Assembly: GCA_964019695.1 (NCBI GenBank)
Contig: OZ026515.1
Span: 140,179,549 to 140,243,548 of the forward strand
DNA length: 64,000 nucleotides
Direction of reading: 5' to 3'
Source of the DNA: Loripinus fragilis
Taxonomy: Eukaryota; Mollusca; Bivalvia; Lucinida; Lucinidae
The notes below the pieces were generated by a model. It did no database searches. It was not told the DNA's origin and was given only the letters and a program-made list of their open reading frames with translations. Positions within the stretch are counted from its first letter, which is position 1. Every line of letters begins with the position of its first letter. Of the stretch, positions 12,126-22,394 are shown piece after piece. A program made the position numbers and the translations under genes.

Positions 12126-12769
12126 ATGGACCGACATTCAAGCGAGAACGTTGACTCAGAGGTTGATCATTCTAATACAGACGAAGTATCGGAAACCGAC
12201 GAACCAAAATATCTTTACCGTCTGTGTAGACCAGATGAAGATCCCGCACAAGGTCTCGTTGCGCGAGACCCGACCGCGACCCACGTGCCTGCAAAATCTC
12301 ACGTTCACGGCCAAAAGGCGTCCCCGTTCATTTCCACTTGTGCGACATTTGAAGCCATTCAGAAGTACATCGGGTTGGCAATAAACAATAAAAAAAAAGC
12401 TTGGCAAAGTTGTACAAATCGATCTGAATAGGTTGCGCAGAGTACCGGGCGTGCGCATCATTGACCTGAGTGACCCGGATGTCGTTGAAAGAGAGTTCCT
12501 TAAAACTGACCGCAGAGGCCGTAACTATGCAACAAGTTACAGCGAAGTGCTCGTGCAGGGTGGAATTCCTGCTGATTGTATCGAAGTATTAGAAAATGTG
12601 GAGGAATCAGAAGAATTCGAAGCCGATGATTATTCACGAGAAGATGACGAACAAGAAGACGAGTTTAGTAAGGACGAAGATGAAATGGCTTACGAGACAG
12701 ATGAGGATGTTAACGAAGAGGCTGATCATTCCTCGGAGTGCGTGAAGAGAATTAAACGGCATCAGAATG
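12126..12769 (+). CDS. Exon 1 of ART-like/ApoL-like gene: ADP-ribosyltransferase-fold-like domain and acidic tail
   Basis: The first ATG of the open frame is at 12126. The translation contains EPKYLYRLCRPDED, then SPFISTCATFEA, then SEVLVQGGIPADCIEVLEN. This order of an Arg strand, a Ser-Thr strand and a Glu strand resembles R-S-E type ADP-ribosyltransferase-fold proteins, and the whole stretch resembles DUF7587-type domains. That is my recognition, not a search result. A tail of about 60 residues rich in Glu/Asp follows. The reading frame breaks once at an A9 run (12390-12398): as written it stops at about 12431, while the downstream frame continues the domain without loss. This is either a polymorphic or pseudogenising frameshift or a homopolymer sequencing error. 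The exon ends at a strong donor (AATG|GTGAGT, 12769/12770), phase 1. Catalytic activity is unproven. Confidence 0.6.
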
Positions 12770-12796
12770 GTGAGTGTTTCGTTGGTTTACTTCCAA

Positions 12797-12841
12797 AAGC
12801 ACGTAACTTCAGCTTGTGACAAGCTGAAGTTACGTGCTCTT
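12797..12841. repeat. Near-perfect 20-bp-arm hairpin just inside intron 1
   Basis: The arm agcacgtaacttcagcttgt is followed, after a single G, by its exact complement acaagctgaagttacgtgct. It starts about 28 bp after the exon 1 donor. A half-copy (aaaggacgtaaattcagctt) follows at 12865-12890. Diverged relatives are at about 6860, 7785, 12005 and 35710. Confidence 0.8.
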
Positions 12842-12959
12842 TACACTAAACTGACGATTTACTTCTAAAAGGACGTAAATTCAGCTTGTCGCAACTTTAA
12901 TGTAATCAGTGAGAAACGTGTAAGCTCAATACATGATGCTAGAAAAGTCACGGTAAAGG

Positions 12960-13460
12960 AATTTTATTTTATTTTATGCTTTTCGATTAAATAGGTAGAA
13001 ATATCAGTAGATTAATCCCCGATATCTTCACTGGTTTTAATAATAGCTCTTTCTCTGTTTCAAAGGCATATAATGAAAAAAAGATGTGTATTTTTTGTGT
13101 AAGATCGATGTTACATGTATTTCATCTCATGCACACAAACCTAGTACTTTCACTCGTGGCTACGCCACTCGTGAAATACAACGTTCGGTGTTTATTGATA
13201 AAGTAAACCTACGATCTTACACTAAAATATACAAGTATCCTTTTTGTATCCTTTTCGATGAATTACCTGGAAATATCAGTACATTGTTCTACGATATAAT
13301 AACCCTATCTGGTTTTAAAAGCATACACAAAAAGAATAAAACAAACTACACATTGATGTTATTTTATCTTGAACACCAAACCTAGTACTTTTGCTCATGG
13401 CTACACCACTCGTAAAATACTACGTTCACTCGATGAAATAACATTAGCTTACACTGCATT
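12960..13460. repeat. Tandem pair of a dispersed repeat (ctcgtggctacgccactcg)
   Basis: Two diverged units, about 12960-13215 and 13240-13460, share gaaatatcagta, ctggtttta, catgcacacaaacctagtac and the palindromic-looking block ctcgtggctacgccactcgt (second copy ctcatggctacaccactcgt). The 99-aa open frame at 13086-13385 runs across both units and is not a gene. Confidence 0.6.
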
Positions 13461-13613
13461 TATAGAAATGCTCTCTCAGGTGAGTTCAGTCAAATCTGTG
13501 TTAAGCAACCATCCTAAAACAACCATGAAGTGTGGTCCGTAAGACAAGTGACTGCTAGTTTTACAGTCGCGCATGCTTAAGGATGGCCACTTTGGACAGG
13601 GTCTTTATTGTAT

Positions 13614-13853
13614 AAAGTTAAGAACAACCTGAAATAGACAAACTGATTGGATTGGGAGTGGAACGTTTGGTTAAATATAATGTCTGTATAGCGCTCATAG
13701 AGTGGTAGACTGGTACGCATCGACTATCGGAGAATACATTTGTAGCCAGGTGGCTATTTTCCGAAAACCGATGGTCGCAAGTCTAATAGCGTGGTTGCAC
13801 AATGATTGAACGCTTGCAGAGCGGATTAGATTGGGACCGTCTTTAATTGTATT
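13614..13853 (+). mobile_element. Hairpin MITE family M1, copy 1
   Basis: Begins aagttaagaacaacctgaaa and ends with the decayed complement. The centre is a long hairpin around gactatcggagaata / tattttccgaaaaccgatgg. Five other copies lie at 21491-21758, 27241-27498, 30403-30620, 31134-31388 and 35784-36055. No coding capacity. It lies in intron 1 of the ART/ApoL-like gene. Confidence 0.75.
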
Positions 13854-14035
13854 AGATGATTATATTCGTGTGTAAACTCATGGCAAAGACATAGACATAC
13901 ATCACGGGATTTCAGAGCCGGCTACTTTCCCCTGTTTGCATCGGTTCTTATCTTTGCTTTAGCTCATATTTATATACTATTCACAATAAGTTTAGCAATT
14001 GTTTTGTATGGATGAACCCATCCACGTCAGATCTT

Positions 14036-14300
14036 GAAAAATAGTGAGTATGATCAGGAAATACACTACCGACCGTCTATTTGTCCTTGTCGAATTTGCG
14101 ATGAAAACGCAGTGAGAACGCACGTAATACGCATTAGTTTTCCAACGCAAATTTCGAACATCCAATTAAAGCCCACTAGTGATACGCGTTGAACTGAAGT
14201 GCAACGCAGTTACCTGTTAACCAATCAATAACTTAAGTATAGCAACGCAGTTCAACGTACAAATCACGTTGAAACGCATTGTTGAACAGCCAATCAAAAA
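14036..14300. repeat. PLE tail scrap and GCGTT-rich dispersed repeat
   Basis: 14036-14066 (aaatagtgagtatgatcagg) is the very end of a family-B PLE tail. It is followed by a stretch dense in acgcagt/gcgttg words (14100-14300); similar text recurs at about 18980-19190. No gene is seen. Confidence 0.45.
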
Positions 14301-14747
14301 GGTTCAATTGCGTTGCCAGACCTGTTACATGTAAATCAATGATTATTTTATTATTGAAACCAAGAAAACAGCGAAAACATTATCCCACAAAACGCTTTGT
14401 TTATCGTTTCTTTTTCTTTTTTGTGTCAATGGCACTCCCTCATTTTTGGCCATCGTTGCGAGATATTTCATAACAGCTGATTTCACATCCCATGACATTT
14501 GTTTAACATCGGTTACAATTCCAATATGTGAACCAGTTCATCGTGTTCAGTCCAACCATATCAAACATGTCTGTGGATCTTTGTTATCTGGCCAAGGGAT
14601 CAAGTTTCAGAACCTGAACCTGCTGCATTTTGATCAAATAATTGGCTTGGAGTCCTTATCCATCTATCTCTTCTTACTGGCTCGATTAAATTTGGGTCTT
14701 CAGATAGATAGGCTCCCAGTCCAAGCCTCACAGGAGGCAGTGTGTTT

Positions 14748-14748
14748 G

Positions 14749-14780
<32 letters not shown>

Positions 14781-16555
14781 AAGAAGGCTGTTTAAACGGT
14801 GTCAGAACCTACCTGCCGGGCACTGTTATGCAGGGTGCATATGCTGTTTCAGCTGTGTCGGAATCTACCTGCCGGCACTGTGTTGCAGGGGTGCAGGCTG
14901 TTAAAGCGGTGTTGGAACCTACCTGCCCGGCACTGTGTTGCAGGGCTACAGGCTGTTTAAGCAGTGTCCGAACCTACATGCCTGGCATTGTGTTGCAGGG
15001 GTGCAGGCCAGGCACTGTGTTGCAGGGGTGCAGGCTGTTCAAGGGGTGTAGGAATCTACCTGCCCGGCACTGTGTGCAGGGGTGCAGGCTGTTTAAGCAG
15101 TGCAGAAACTACCTACCGGGCACTGTGTTGCAGGGTTGCAAGCTATTTAAGCAGTGTCGGAACCTACCTGCCAGGCACTGTGTTGCAGGGGTGCAGGCTG
15201 TTTAAGCGGTGTCGGAACCTACCTGCCGGGCATTGTGTTGCAGGATGCAGGCTGTTTAAGCGGTGTCTGAAGTTACCTGCCTGGCACTGTGTTGCAGGGG
15301 TGCAGGCTGTTCAAGTGGTGTCAGAACCGACATGCCTGGCACTGTGTTGCAGGGGTGCAGTCCGTTTAAGCAGTGTTGGAACGTACCTGCTGAGCACTGT
15401 GTTGTAGGGGTGCAGGCTGTTTAATCAGTGTCGGAACCCACCTGCCAGGCACTGTGTTGCAGGGGTGCAGGCTGTTGAAGCGGTGTCCTAACCTACCTGC
15501 CAGGCCCTGTGTTGCAGGGGTGCAGGCTGTTTAAGTGGTGTCAGAACCTACCTGCAGGGAACTGTGTGAAGGGGTGCAGGCTGTATAAGTGGTGTAGGAA
15601 CCTACTTGCCAGGCACTGTGTTGCAGGATTGCAGGCTGTTTAAGTGGTGTCAGAATATACCTACTGGGCATTTTATTGCAGGTGTGCAGGCTGTTTAAGG
15701 GGTGTCAAAACCTACCTGCCGGGCAATGTGTTGCAGTGATGCAGGCTGTTTAAGCGGTGTTGGAACTTACCTGCCAAGCACAGTGTTGAAGGGGTGAAGG
15801 CTGTTGAAGCTGTGTTGAAACCTGCCTGCCAGGCACTGTGTTGCGGTGGTGCGGGCTGTTAAAGTGTTGTTGTAACCTACCTGCCAGGCACATTGTGCAG
15901 GGGTGCAGGCTGTTTAAGCGGTGTTGGAACCTACCTGCCAGGCACTGTGTTGCAGGGATGCAGGCTGTTTAAGCGGTAGCGAAACCTATCTGCCAGGCAC
16001 TGTGTTGCAGGGGTGCAGGCTGTTTAAATGGTGTTGGAACTTACCTGCTGAGCACGGTGTTGAAGGGGTGAAGGATGTTGAAGCTGTGTTTGAACCTGCC
16101 TGCCGGGCACTGTATTGTGGTGGTGCAGGCTGTTAAAGCGTTGTTAGAACCTAGCTGGTGTTGGAACCTACCTGTCAGGCACTGTGTTGTAGGGGTGCAG
16201 GTTTTTAAGCGGTGGCAAAACCTATCTGCCAGGCATTGTGTTGCAGGGTTGCAGGCTGTTTAAGTGGTGTTGGAACCTACTTGCTGAGCATGGTGTTGAA
16301 GGGATGAAGGCTGCTGAAGCTGTGTTGGAATCTACCTGCCTGGCACTGTGTTGCAGGGGTGCAGGCTGTTTAAGCTGTGTCTGAACCTACCTATTGGGCA
16401 CTGTGTTGCTGGGTTGCAGGCTTTTTAATCGGTGTTTGAACGTGCCTGCCGGCACTGTGTTGCAGGGGTGAAGACTGTTTAATTGGGGTTAGAACCTACC
16501 TCCTGGGCACTTTTGTGCAGGGGTTTAGGCTGTTTAAGTGGTGTCAGTTCCTGGG
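14748..16555 (+). repeat. 55-bp minisatellite, about 32 units, preceded by (GA)n
   Basis: A (GA)n tract (14748-14785) leads into units of the form gcaggctgtttaagcggtgt ... acctacctgcc ... cactgtgttgcaggggt. Unit length is about 55 bp, with occasional shorter or longer variants. Because 55 is not divisible by 3, frames rotate, which explains the overlapping short open frames with LPARHCV / CRGAGC motifs; they are not genes. Divergence between units rises toward the right end. The array lies inside intron 1 of the ART/ApoL-like gene model. Confidence 0.95.
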
Positions 16556-16803
16556 CGGAACTGGATAATGTTCTACTTTTATTTAAGGAGTGGAGTGAGC
16601 AGATGAAGCCTGGGCACATGCATTTTTTTTTTGCTTAGTAGTTCCTTTTTTCTTTTGAGAGAGACCTATTTAGTTAGAAAGTCAACAAGTAGGTTCGATT
16701 ATTTTAAACAAGGGGATTTTGCATTTAATCTCAGTTGACCCAGTCTTAAAGTTCGCAACTGTTTGATGCGAATCCCCACGAACAAAATTGAATGCAGTGA
16801 GAC

Positions 16804-17871
16804 ATGTTTTCAATTCATTTGTTTCATGTTAAAGATAAACTTATTGATCTTATTGAAAGAACCTTCCAGAGAGAAGGCTCTCCTTACCTTGCATGTAGTG
16901 ACAGAAATGCATTTTTTACTTCAGAAAAACCTAAAAAATATCATGCATGGTCGTGTCAAAATGTATGTGATGCGCTGACCTTTTTGTTGGACAACATTTT
17001 TATTCGATTTGGCACCAAGCTCTATAGACAAGTAGTTGGGATTCCTATGGGCACTAATTGTGCTCCCCTGGTTGCAGATTTATTCCTGTTTTGTTATGAA
17101 AGGGACTTTATGATGTCTCTTTCTGATGATAAGCAGGCTGATGTTATTGATGCGTTTAACACTACTTCCAGATATTTGGACGATATTTTAAATATTAATA
17201 ATGTTTATTTTGAAAATATGGTTAGTCAAATATACCCTTCAGAGCTCCAACTTAATAAAGCCAATGCCTCTGATACCGAAGCAGCATTTTTAGACTTGCA
17301 TTTGTCAATTTCTAATGGTATTGTTTCTACCAAAATTTATGATAAACGTGATGACTTTGATTTTGAAATTGTCAATTTCCCATTTTTAGATGGTGATGTT
17401 CCTCGTTCTACATCCTATGGAGTCTATATCTCTCAACTCATTCGTTTTGCTAGAGCATCTAGCTATGTTACTGACTTCAACACTCGCAATAAATTGTTAA
17501 CTCAGAAACTTCTTAAACAGGGCTATCGGTATCATAAACTTCGCAAAACATTTTCAAAATTTTATAGACGATACTTTGATTTGATTTCTAAATTCCAAGT
17601 TGGACTTAAATCTCTCTTGCGCCAAGGACTTTCTGAACCTGATTTCTATGGTGACTTGGTGTATAAGTTGAAGAAGATTGTTGGCTCTAATAATTTTTCA
17701 GCGCAGTTCATTAAAATAATTTCCCATTATAAAAAGATTGGTTATAACATTAATGTATTGCAACAGACTGCATGCTTGGTAGTCAACCCAATCACTGTTG
17801 GCAACTTTGCTTTCCTCTTTAATTGCACGCCGGTGGGTCGGACTTCAGACTCTATGATGGTTCCGACTTAA
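16804..17871 (+). CDS. Penelope-like retroelement reverse transcriptase, 5'-truncated
   Basis: An open frame of 355 residues. Residues 79-93 (GIPMGTNCAPLVADL) match the RT block preceding the active site, and residues 122-129 (SRYLDDIL) carry the catalytic Asp pair. The conserved stretch EAAFLDLHLSIS and a long basic, helical C-terminal part follow. The protein ends at VGRTSDSMMVPT with no GIY-YIG endonuclease after the RT. Canonical Penelope places GIY-YIG C-terminally, whereas the Naiad-type clade of PLEs carries it N-terminally. The missing C-terminal domain therefore fits a Naiad-type copy that lost its 5' part, but this is inference. The 5' palm/fingers region is short, so the element is truncated and probably inactive. 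Two damaged relatives lie at 28204-28613 and 28892-29465. Confidence 0.75.
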   Translation: MFSIHLFHVKDKLIDLIERTFQREGSPYLACSDRNAFFTSEKPKKYHAWSCQNVCDALTFLLDNIFIRFGTKLYRQVVGIPMGTNCAPLVADLFLFCYERDFMMSLSDDKQADVIDAFNTTSRYLDDILNINNVYFENMVSQIYPSELQLNKANASDTEAAFLDLHLSISNGIVSTKIYDKRDDFDFEIVNFPFLDGDVPRSTSYGVYISQLIRFARASSYVTDFNTRNKLLTQKLLKQGYRYHKLRKTFSKFYRRYFDLISKFQVGLKSLLRQGLSEPDFYGDLVYKLKKIVGSNNFSAQFIKIISHYKKIGYNINVLQQTACLVVNPITVGNFAFLFNCTPVGRTSDSMMVPT

Positions 17872-18655
17872 AGACTTATCTATTGATGAGATGGTAGGGG
17901 CCTGATGCTTTGGCTGTTTGTCGGGCCCACCGGGGTTTACCTGTTGGATTTCTTTTGCTCCGGTATTCAGTTAAATTTACTGTTGAGTCCTTATCCTTGC
18001 TTTATCTCCTTGTTATATCTTGATTTATATGTTTGAGGAGATGATGCATTGATAAGTTAGGGGTTTTTCATGCAAACCAAATATCTATGTGTCTTGATCC
18101 ACATCTGAATTAAGGGTGAGGTTGGCGCCGTTAAACCGGTTTAAGCCCTCCAGTAAAAGAATTTTGCTGACCGTTCCAAGGCGGTGCTTCTTTTGTGGAT
18201 CATTTTTTGTTAATTATGCTTTATGTTGGTGTGTGTTATGCTGTAGTGTCTGTTCCTTGTAGCCTTGTGGTCACCTGCTGGGAAAGGGCTGACCTCTTGG
18301 CTGTCATGATTGTTGTGTTTTGTTACTTTCCCAAATGTGTCATGGTCCACATCAGAATAAAGGGCGAGGTTGGCGCCGTAAAACTGGTTTAAGCCCTCCA
18401 GTAAAATATTTTACTGACCGTTCCCCAAGGCCGTACTTCTTTTGTGGATCTTTTATGTTTTTGTTCTGTCTTGTGTTTGCTATGTTTTGTGCGCGTCTGT
18501 TTATATGTGCTTCGTGGTCACCTGCTGGGAAAGGGCTGACCTCTTGGCTCTCGTTTGTGGTGTCTTCTGTGAGTTTGTCACTTTCCCATTGGTATCCTGG
18601 GTCAGGTGTGGTACTTGATTGTATCGATTCCTGATCTTTGCAACCTTACTTACTT
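17872..18655 (+). mobile_element. 3' tail of PLE copy A, with an internal tandem duplication
   Basis: The non-coding tail follows the RT stop directly: gatgatgcattgataagtta, tgtgtcttgatccacatc, ggtttaagccctccagtaaa, cacctgctgggaaagggctg and cttgattgtatcgattcctg. The middle section occurs twice, at about 18112-18320 and 18352-18560, whereas the other tails in this window carry it once. The 104-aa and 65-aa open frames in it are by-products. Confidence 0.85.
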
Positions 18656-19194
18656 TTAAGAAAAATATTTTAGATTGGGCACTAAAAGAGACTAATTATA
18701 GATCTATATCTGATGATGTTAGATGTGATTTTACTGTTATATATTCATTTTTCGGCCTTGAGTAACTCCATTCATTTCTCCGCTGAAAAGTCGTGATAGT
18801 CGGCTCAAAATATTTATCAATGAATGGAGTGAGATATTTAATACAAACTGGGCTTTAAAACCTCAAAGGAAACGGGAATTGAGATTTGCAAGATAAGTCC
18901 TATCAGAAATATTCAAAGCGAAGCTAAACAATAACAATTAATGTACACGTTTAGCAAGGTCAACTCAATTTTAATTGATTAAAGCATTTCCGCGTTGTTA
19001 CAAAAAGATTTGATTGGCTAAAGACAGAAACGACTATTTTATCGTTGAAACGCGTTAGAGGGCTGCTAATGAATATTCATGAATTTGAAATACGTTGATT
19101 CGCGTTTCATACGCAATTTAAGCTCAACGCACGTACAACGCGTTGGTAACGCACATGAAACGCGAATTCGCAGGACAAATACGCGGGCGGTATT
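18656..19194. other. Gene-free stretch with one small inverted repeat
   Basis: actccattcattt (about 18767) and atgaatggagtg (about 18823) form a short inverted repeat. 18960-19190 is GCGTT/AACGC-rich like 14100-14300. No gene is seen. Confidence 0.45.
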
Positions 19195-19740
19195 GTACCA
19201 CAATGACAAACCGCAGACAACCCAATGGCACCGCGAGGAAGAGCCGCTCAACCATCACAGACACCAGGAAGACAAATTAAGCAAAGCAACCAGCTCTCTC
19301 TTCCCCATCAAGATGATCACAATACTAGAATGGACATAAAGTAACCTACAACAAAACATAGAACAATAACAGACTCCCACAATGGGAGTGACAATAAACA
19401 AAAAGTCTACAATAACAGAACCACCACCTTAGAGCGGACAGCAGCCTAAGCGCCACCGGGGGGCTAAAATGCATTTTACAGGTACCAAATCTTCGCCCTA
19501 GAATCTGCTGTTGTTGAACTACAAGAAATGTTCAGCTCGCATGGAGGCCATCTAACTAATGCAATGTATCATCATGGAGAAACACTCTAATCAAATTAAC
19601 ACACCATGATGAAACGAAGAAAAGGGCCCATGACTCACAGATAGTCAGAGCTAAAGAAAACCTCAAGTTGAGCCACGGTGGGTCCAGCTAGAGATAAGCA
19701 TTTGGCACCAACCCACCGAAGTTTGATTTGCTGAAGATAC
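19195..19740 (-). mobile_element. PLE family-B 3' tail, copy B1
   Basis: On the - strand it reads from the post-stop region (gagccacggtgggtccagct reversed) through gaagatttggtacc, gtaactcccattgtgggagt and ctttatgtccattctag to gtgccattgggttgtctgcg. It is the same sequence as B4 (52630-53212), which still carries the end of the RT coding region. Identification as a PLE tail rests on that copy. Confidence 0.75.
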
Positions 19741-20675
19741 AACCGCCGATCATCTGACAAGAATTTCCATTTAAAAATACGGAATTACCAAACGCAGCGG
19801 CCGTGCTAAAGTGACGTCAAAGTTTAAGACTAGCGGGTAACGTGGGTATTTCTGATCATTGGGGGAAGCCTAAAACATATTCAAGCGATTGTTTGGTCAC
19901 TGAAAACCAAAATAGCATAGCAAATGCTGTATTTTTCTGACTTTTCTCAGAGAAATTAAGGACCAATTTTTCGGAATTTGACGTTTTTATTAATGCTTTT
20001 ATGTTATCGCCTTTAAACGGTTGTTCTAGTCGGGTTTTCTTGAACAAAATTGACAAGTAAAACTGTATGATGCCTTCCAACACACTCAGACAAATAATGT
20101 TGAATGAAACATCTTTACGGCTACAGAGCATGAGCTGAAAGATAAAATCTAACGTCACCATTATCTCGCTAATGCGTCGCACCATTTTCCAGTAACTTAT
20201 TTTTTTAATCAACCATAAGATGAGTTACATTTTAAGCCTATGACAAATTGTAAACTGAGTCCTTGTTGAATTGAAATGGCAATTAACATAAGAAGTTTAA
20301 TCAAATGATGACTACGTTTTGACGTCATTGATGGCAGCTGATTTTTTCAGCATGAAATCTCTATCACATCTGTCGCATAACCAATAGTTTTTATAGGCGT
20401 ATGATGCATGAGGAAGATGTAAGACCACCAGACGAAAATTCGCATGCTTATCATTTTAGCATTACGTCCAACGGATGTGAATTTTGCTTACTGACCCCTC
20501 CTGCAATTCTTGCTCTCCTCAAATGTCTATCTAAAGGATAGCGTCTGTAAATTCGTGGTCTCATCTGCTGAAGATCCTGTTCTCGTCATTGCGATTGAAA
20601 TTTGTCGATATTGCACAAAGATGACTACATAAAGATGCGAAACATAAGAAATTGCTAAACATATTGTGCATAGTA
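19741..20675. other. Gene-free stretch
   Basis: No recognised gene or repeat end. The open frame at 19856-20212 (-) is hydrophobic in parts but has no recognisable family and no splice context. Confidence 0.4.
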
Positions 20676-21061
20676 TATATCTTGATTTTTATGTTTTTGG
20701 AGATGATGCATTGATAAGTTAGGGGTCTTTCATGCAAACCAAACATCTATGTGTCTTGATCCACATCGGAACTAAGGGTGAGGCTGGCGCCGTGAAACCG
20801 ATTTAAGTCCTCCAGTAAAATATTTTACTGACTGTTCCAAGGCGGTACTTCTTTTGTGGCTCATTTGTGTTTTTTGTGCCTTGTGTTTCTCATGCTTTTG
20901 CGTCTGTTCATTGCTGCCTTGGTCACCTGCTGGGAAAGGGCTGACCTCTTGGCTCTTGTTGGTGATATTTATTGTATTTTTGTTACTTTCCCGTGTGGTA
21001 TCCTGGGCCAGGTGTGGTACTTGATTGTATTGTTTCCTGATCTTTGCCTCCTTTCTTACTT
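20676..21061 (+). mobile_element. PLE family-A tail without coding region
   Basis: Runs from atatatcttgatttttatgt to gtattgtttcctgatctttg, homologous to 18020-18655 but with a single middle section. A 5'-truncated insertion, in intron 1 of the ART/ApoL-like gene. Confidence 0.8.
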
Positions 21062-21119
21062 TATATACGAAAATATTATGAGGGAATGAGAACAAAAAAG
21101 AGAAATATAATTTTCTTTT

Positions 21120-21490
21120 ATACAATGAAACATCTGTCCAAAGCGGCCACTCTTAAGCAAAGCATGCCCGGCTGTAAAACCAGCAGTCGCCTGTCTTTTG
21201 GACCACACTTCATTCAGCTTTAGGATAGTTGCTTAACACGGATATGACGTCGTCTGTCAAAATTTCTTTTTTATACGCCCGAGGGGGTACTATGTAATAC
21301 CTCTGGTTGTGCTTCTCTCTGTCCGTTCATTGGCACTTGTTTGCACGCAATGTAGCTGTAAAACAACGTGTAGTAAATTCAAATATTATATGGAAGAACT
21401 CATAACCACACAGAAACTATGTGCAGACCGCAAGACTTACAGCCGTGGCTCCAAGTTTAATGTGACGTCAAATCTCAAACATACATTTCA
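21120..21490. repeat. Dispersed repeat fragments
   Basis: 21130-21250 is the inverted relative of 13490-13610 (shared words: ccaaagcggccactcttaag, agttgcttaacacgg). 21265-21480 contains a diverged dispersed unit that resembles 21810-21920 (gcagaccgcaagac / gcagaacacaggacc, then a caaatgtcaaa-like end). Confidence 0.5.
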
Positions 21491-21758
21491 GACCATCGTA
21501 AAAAAGACAATAAATCCGCTCCCCATCCAATCTACTCAACAGGGTTCAATCATTTGGATGAGTAAATACGTTGTTGCAACCACTATATTAGACTGGTACC
21601 CATCGACTATCGGAAAATAGCCACCTGGCTATTCTCCGATAGTCGATGCATACCGGTCTGCCATTCAATAAATGCTCTACCAAAATTATATTTGACTAAA
21701 CGTTCATTTCAAAATCCAATCCGTATTATTTGTCTATTTCACGTTGTTCGTAACTGTA
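21491..21758 (-). mobile_element. Hairpin MITE family M1, copy 2
   Basis: The central hairpin is strong: gactatcggaaaatagccac pairs with tggctattctccgatagtcg. The right end reads acgttgttcgtaactgta. Inverted relative to the copy at 13614. Confidence 0.8.
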
Positions 21759-22134
21759 CGAGTAGTGTATTTATTCGTGATTCGTGTCCGCTTTGTAGAC
21801 CTCTAGAATCACTTGAAGGATGAAACTGGTCGAATCGGTAAACATACTGAGACTATATGCAGAACACAGGACCAAGGTCCGAAGCTCCAATGTCAAGGTC
21901 ACACTAAGGCGTCAAATGTCAAACGTATTGTATTTTTGTTCGTGATTCGTATCATCTATGCATCGACATTTTATGATCTTCAGCAAAATTTGAAAATATC
22001 TATGGTTTGATGTAGATCTATGCAGAGTTTAAGAAAACAGTTTTACAAAAGTAACAATGTTTTCTCAAGTCTTAATTGGATCAGTTATTGCTGTTGACGA
22101 ACTCGGTTGCTTTGTCTGAACTAAGGTTAAGAAA

Positions 22135-22196
22135 GTATTGTAACAAAAGGGGAAATTGCTCATGATGAGCAATTTCTCCTGTTGTTACTGTGTTTA
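22135..22196. repeat. Small palindromic element (GGAAATTGCTCAT)
   Basis: gaaattgctcatga/tgagcaatttc form an inverted repeat. Two relatives lie at 30730-30800 and 35593-35665, where it reads ggagaaattgctcat and ggagtaattgctcgt, flanked by (g)aaaacattg / caatgttttc arms. Confidence 0.7.
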
Positions 22197-22292
22197 CTTA
22201 AGACGTCTGCTGCAATTTGTTGTCTGCTGCAGACGCAAAATGTCCTCGGTCGAGGATAACAAAAGTAAACACATATTTCGGCGTTATTTTAG

Positions 22293-22394
22293 AAGACGAA
22301 GACCCGGAAGAAGGTGTTGAGGAAGAAATGTCTTCTGACGAGGAGGCTACTTCGACAAAGGAAAATGTCAGAAGGAGAAACCGACAACATGTAG
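22293..22394 (+). CDS. Exon 2 of ART-like/ApoL-like gene: acidic then basic segment
   Basis: Bounded by an acceptor (gcgttattttag|) and a consensus donor (GTAG|GTGAGT, 22394/22395). It is 102 nt long and enters and leaves in phase 1, as do all other junctions of this gene. It encodes EDEDPEEGVEEEMSSDEE followed by a basic stretch NVRRRNRQHV. The acidic part continues the acidic tail of exon 1, which supports membership of the same transcript. Its last 31 bases plus the first 26 bases of the intron are the founding unit of the following 57-bp minisatellite. No RNA evidence is available here. Confidence 0.55.
   Translation, partial: KTKTRKKVLRKKCLLTRRLLRQRKMSEGETDNM

Noticed and set aside
14446..16263. 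Cysteine-rich repeat frames (LPARHCVAGVQAV type)
   Set aside because: They are translations of a 55-bp minisatellite whose period rotates the frame; no consistent product.
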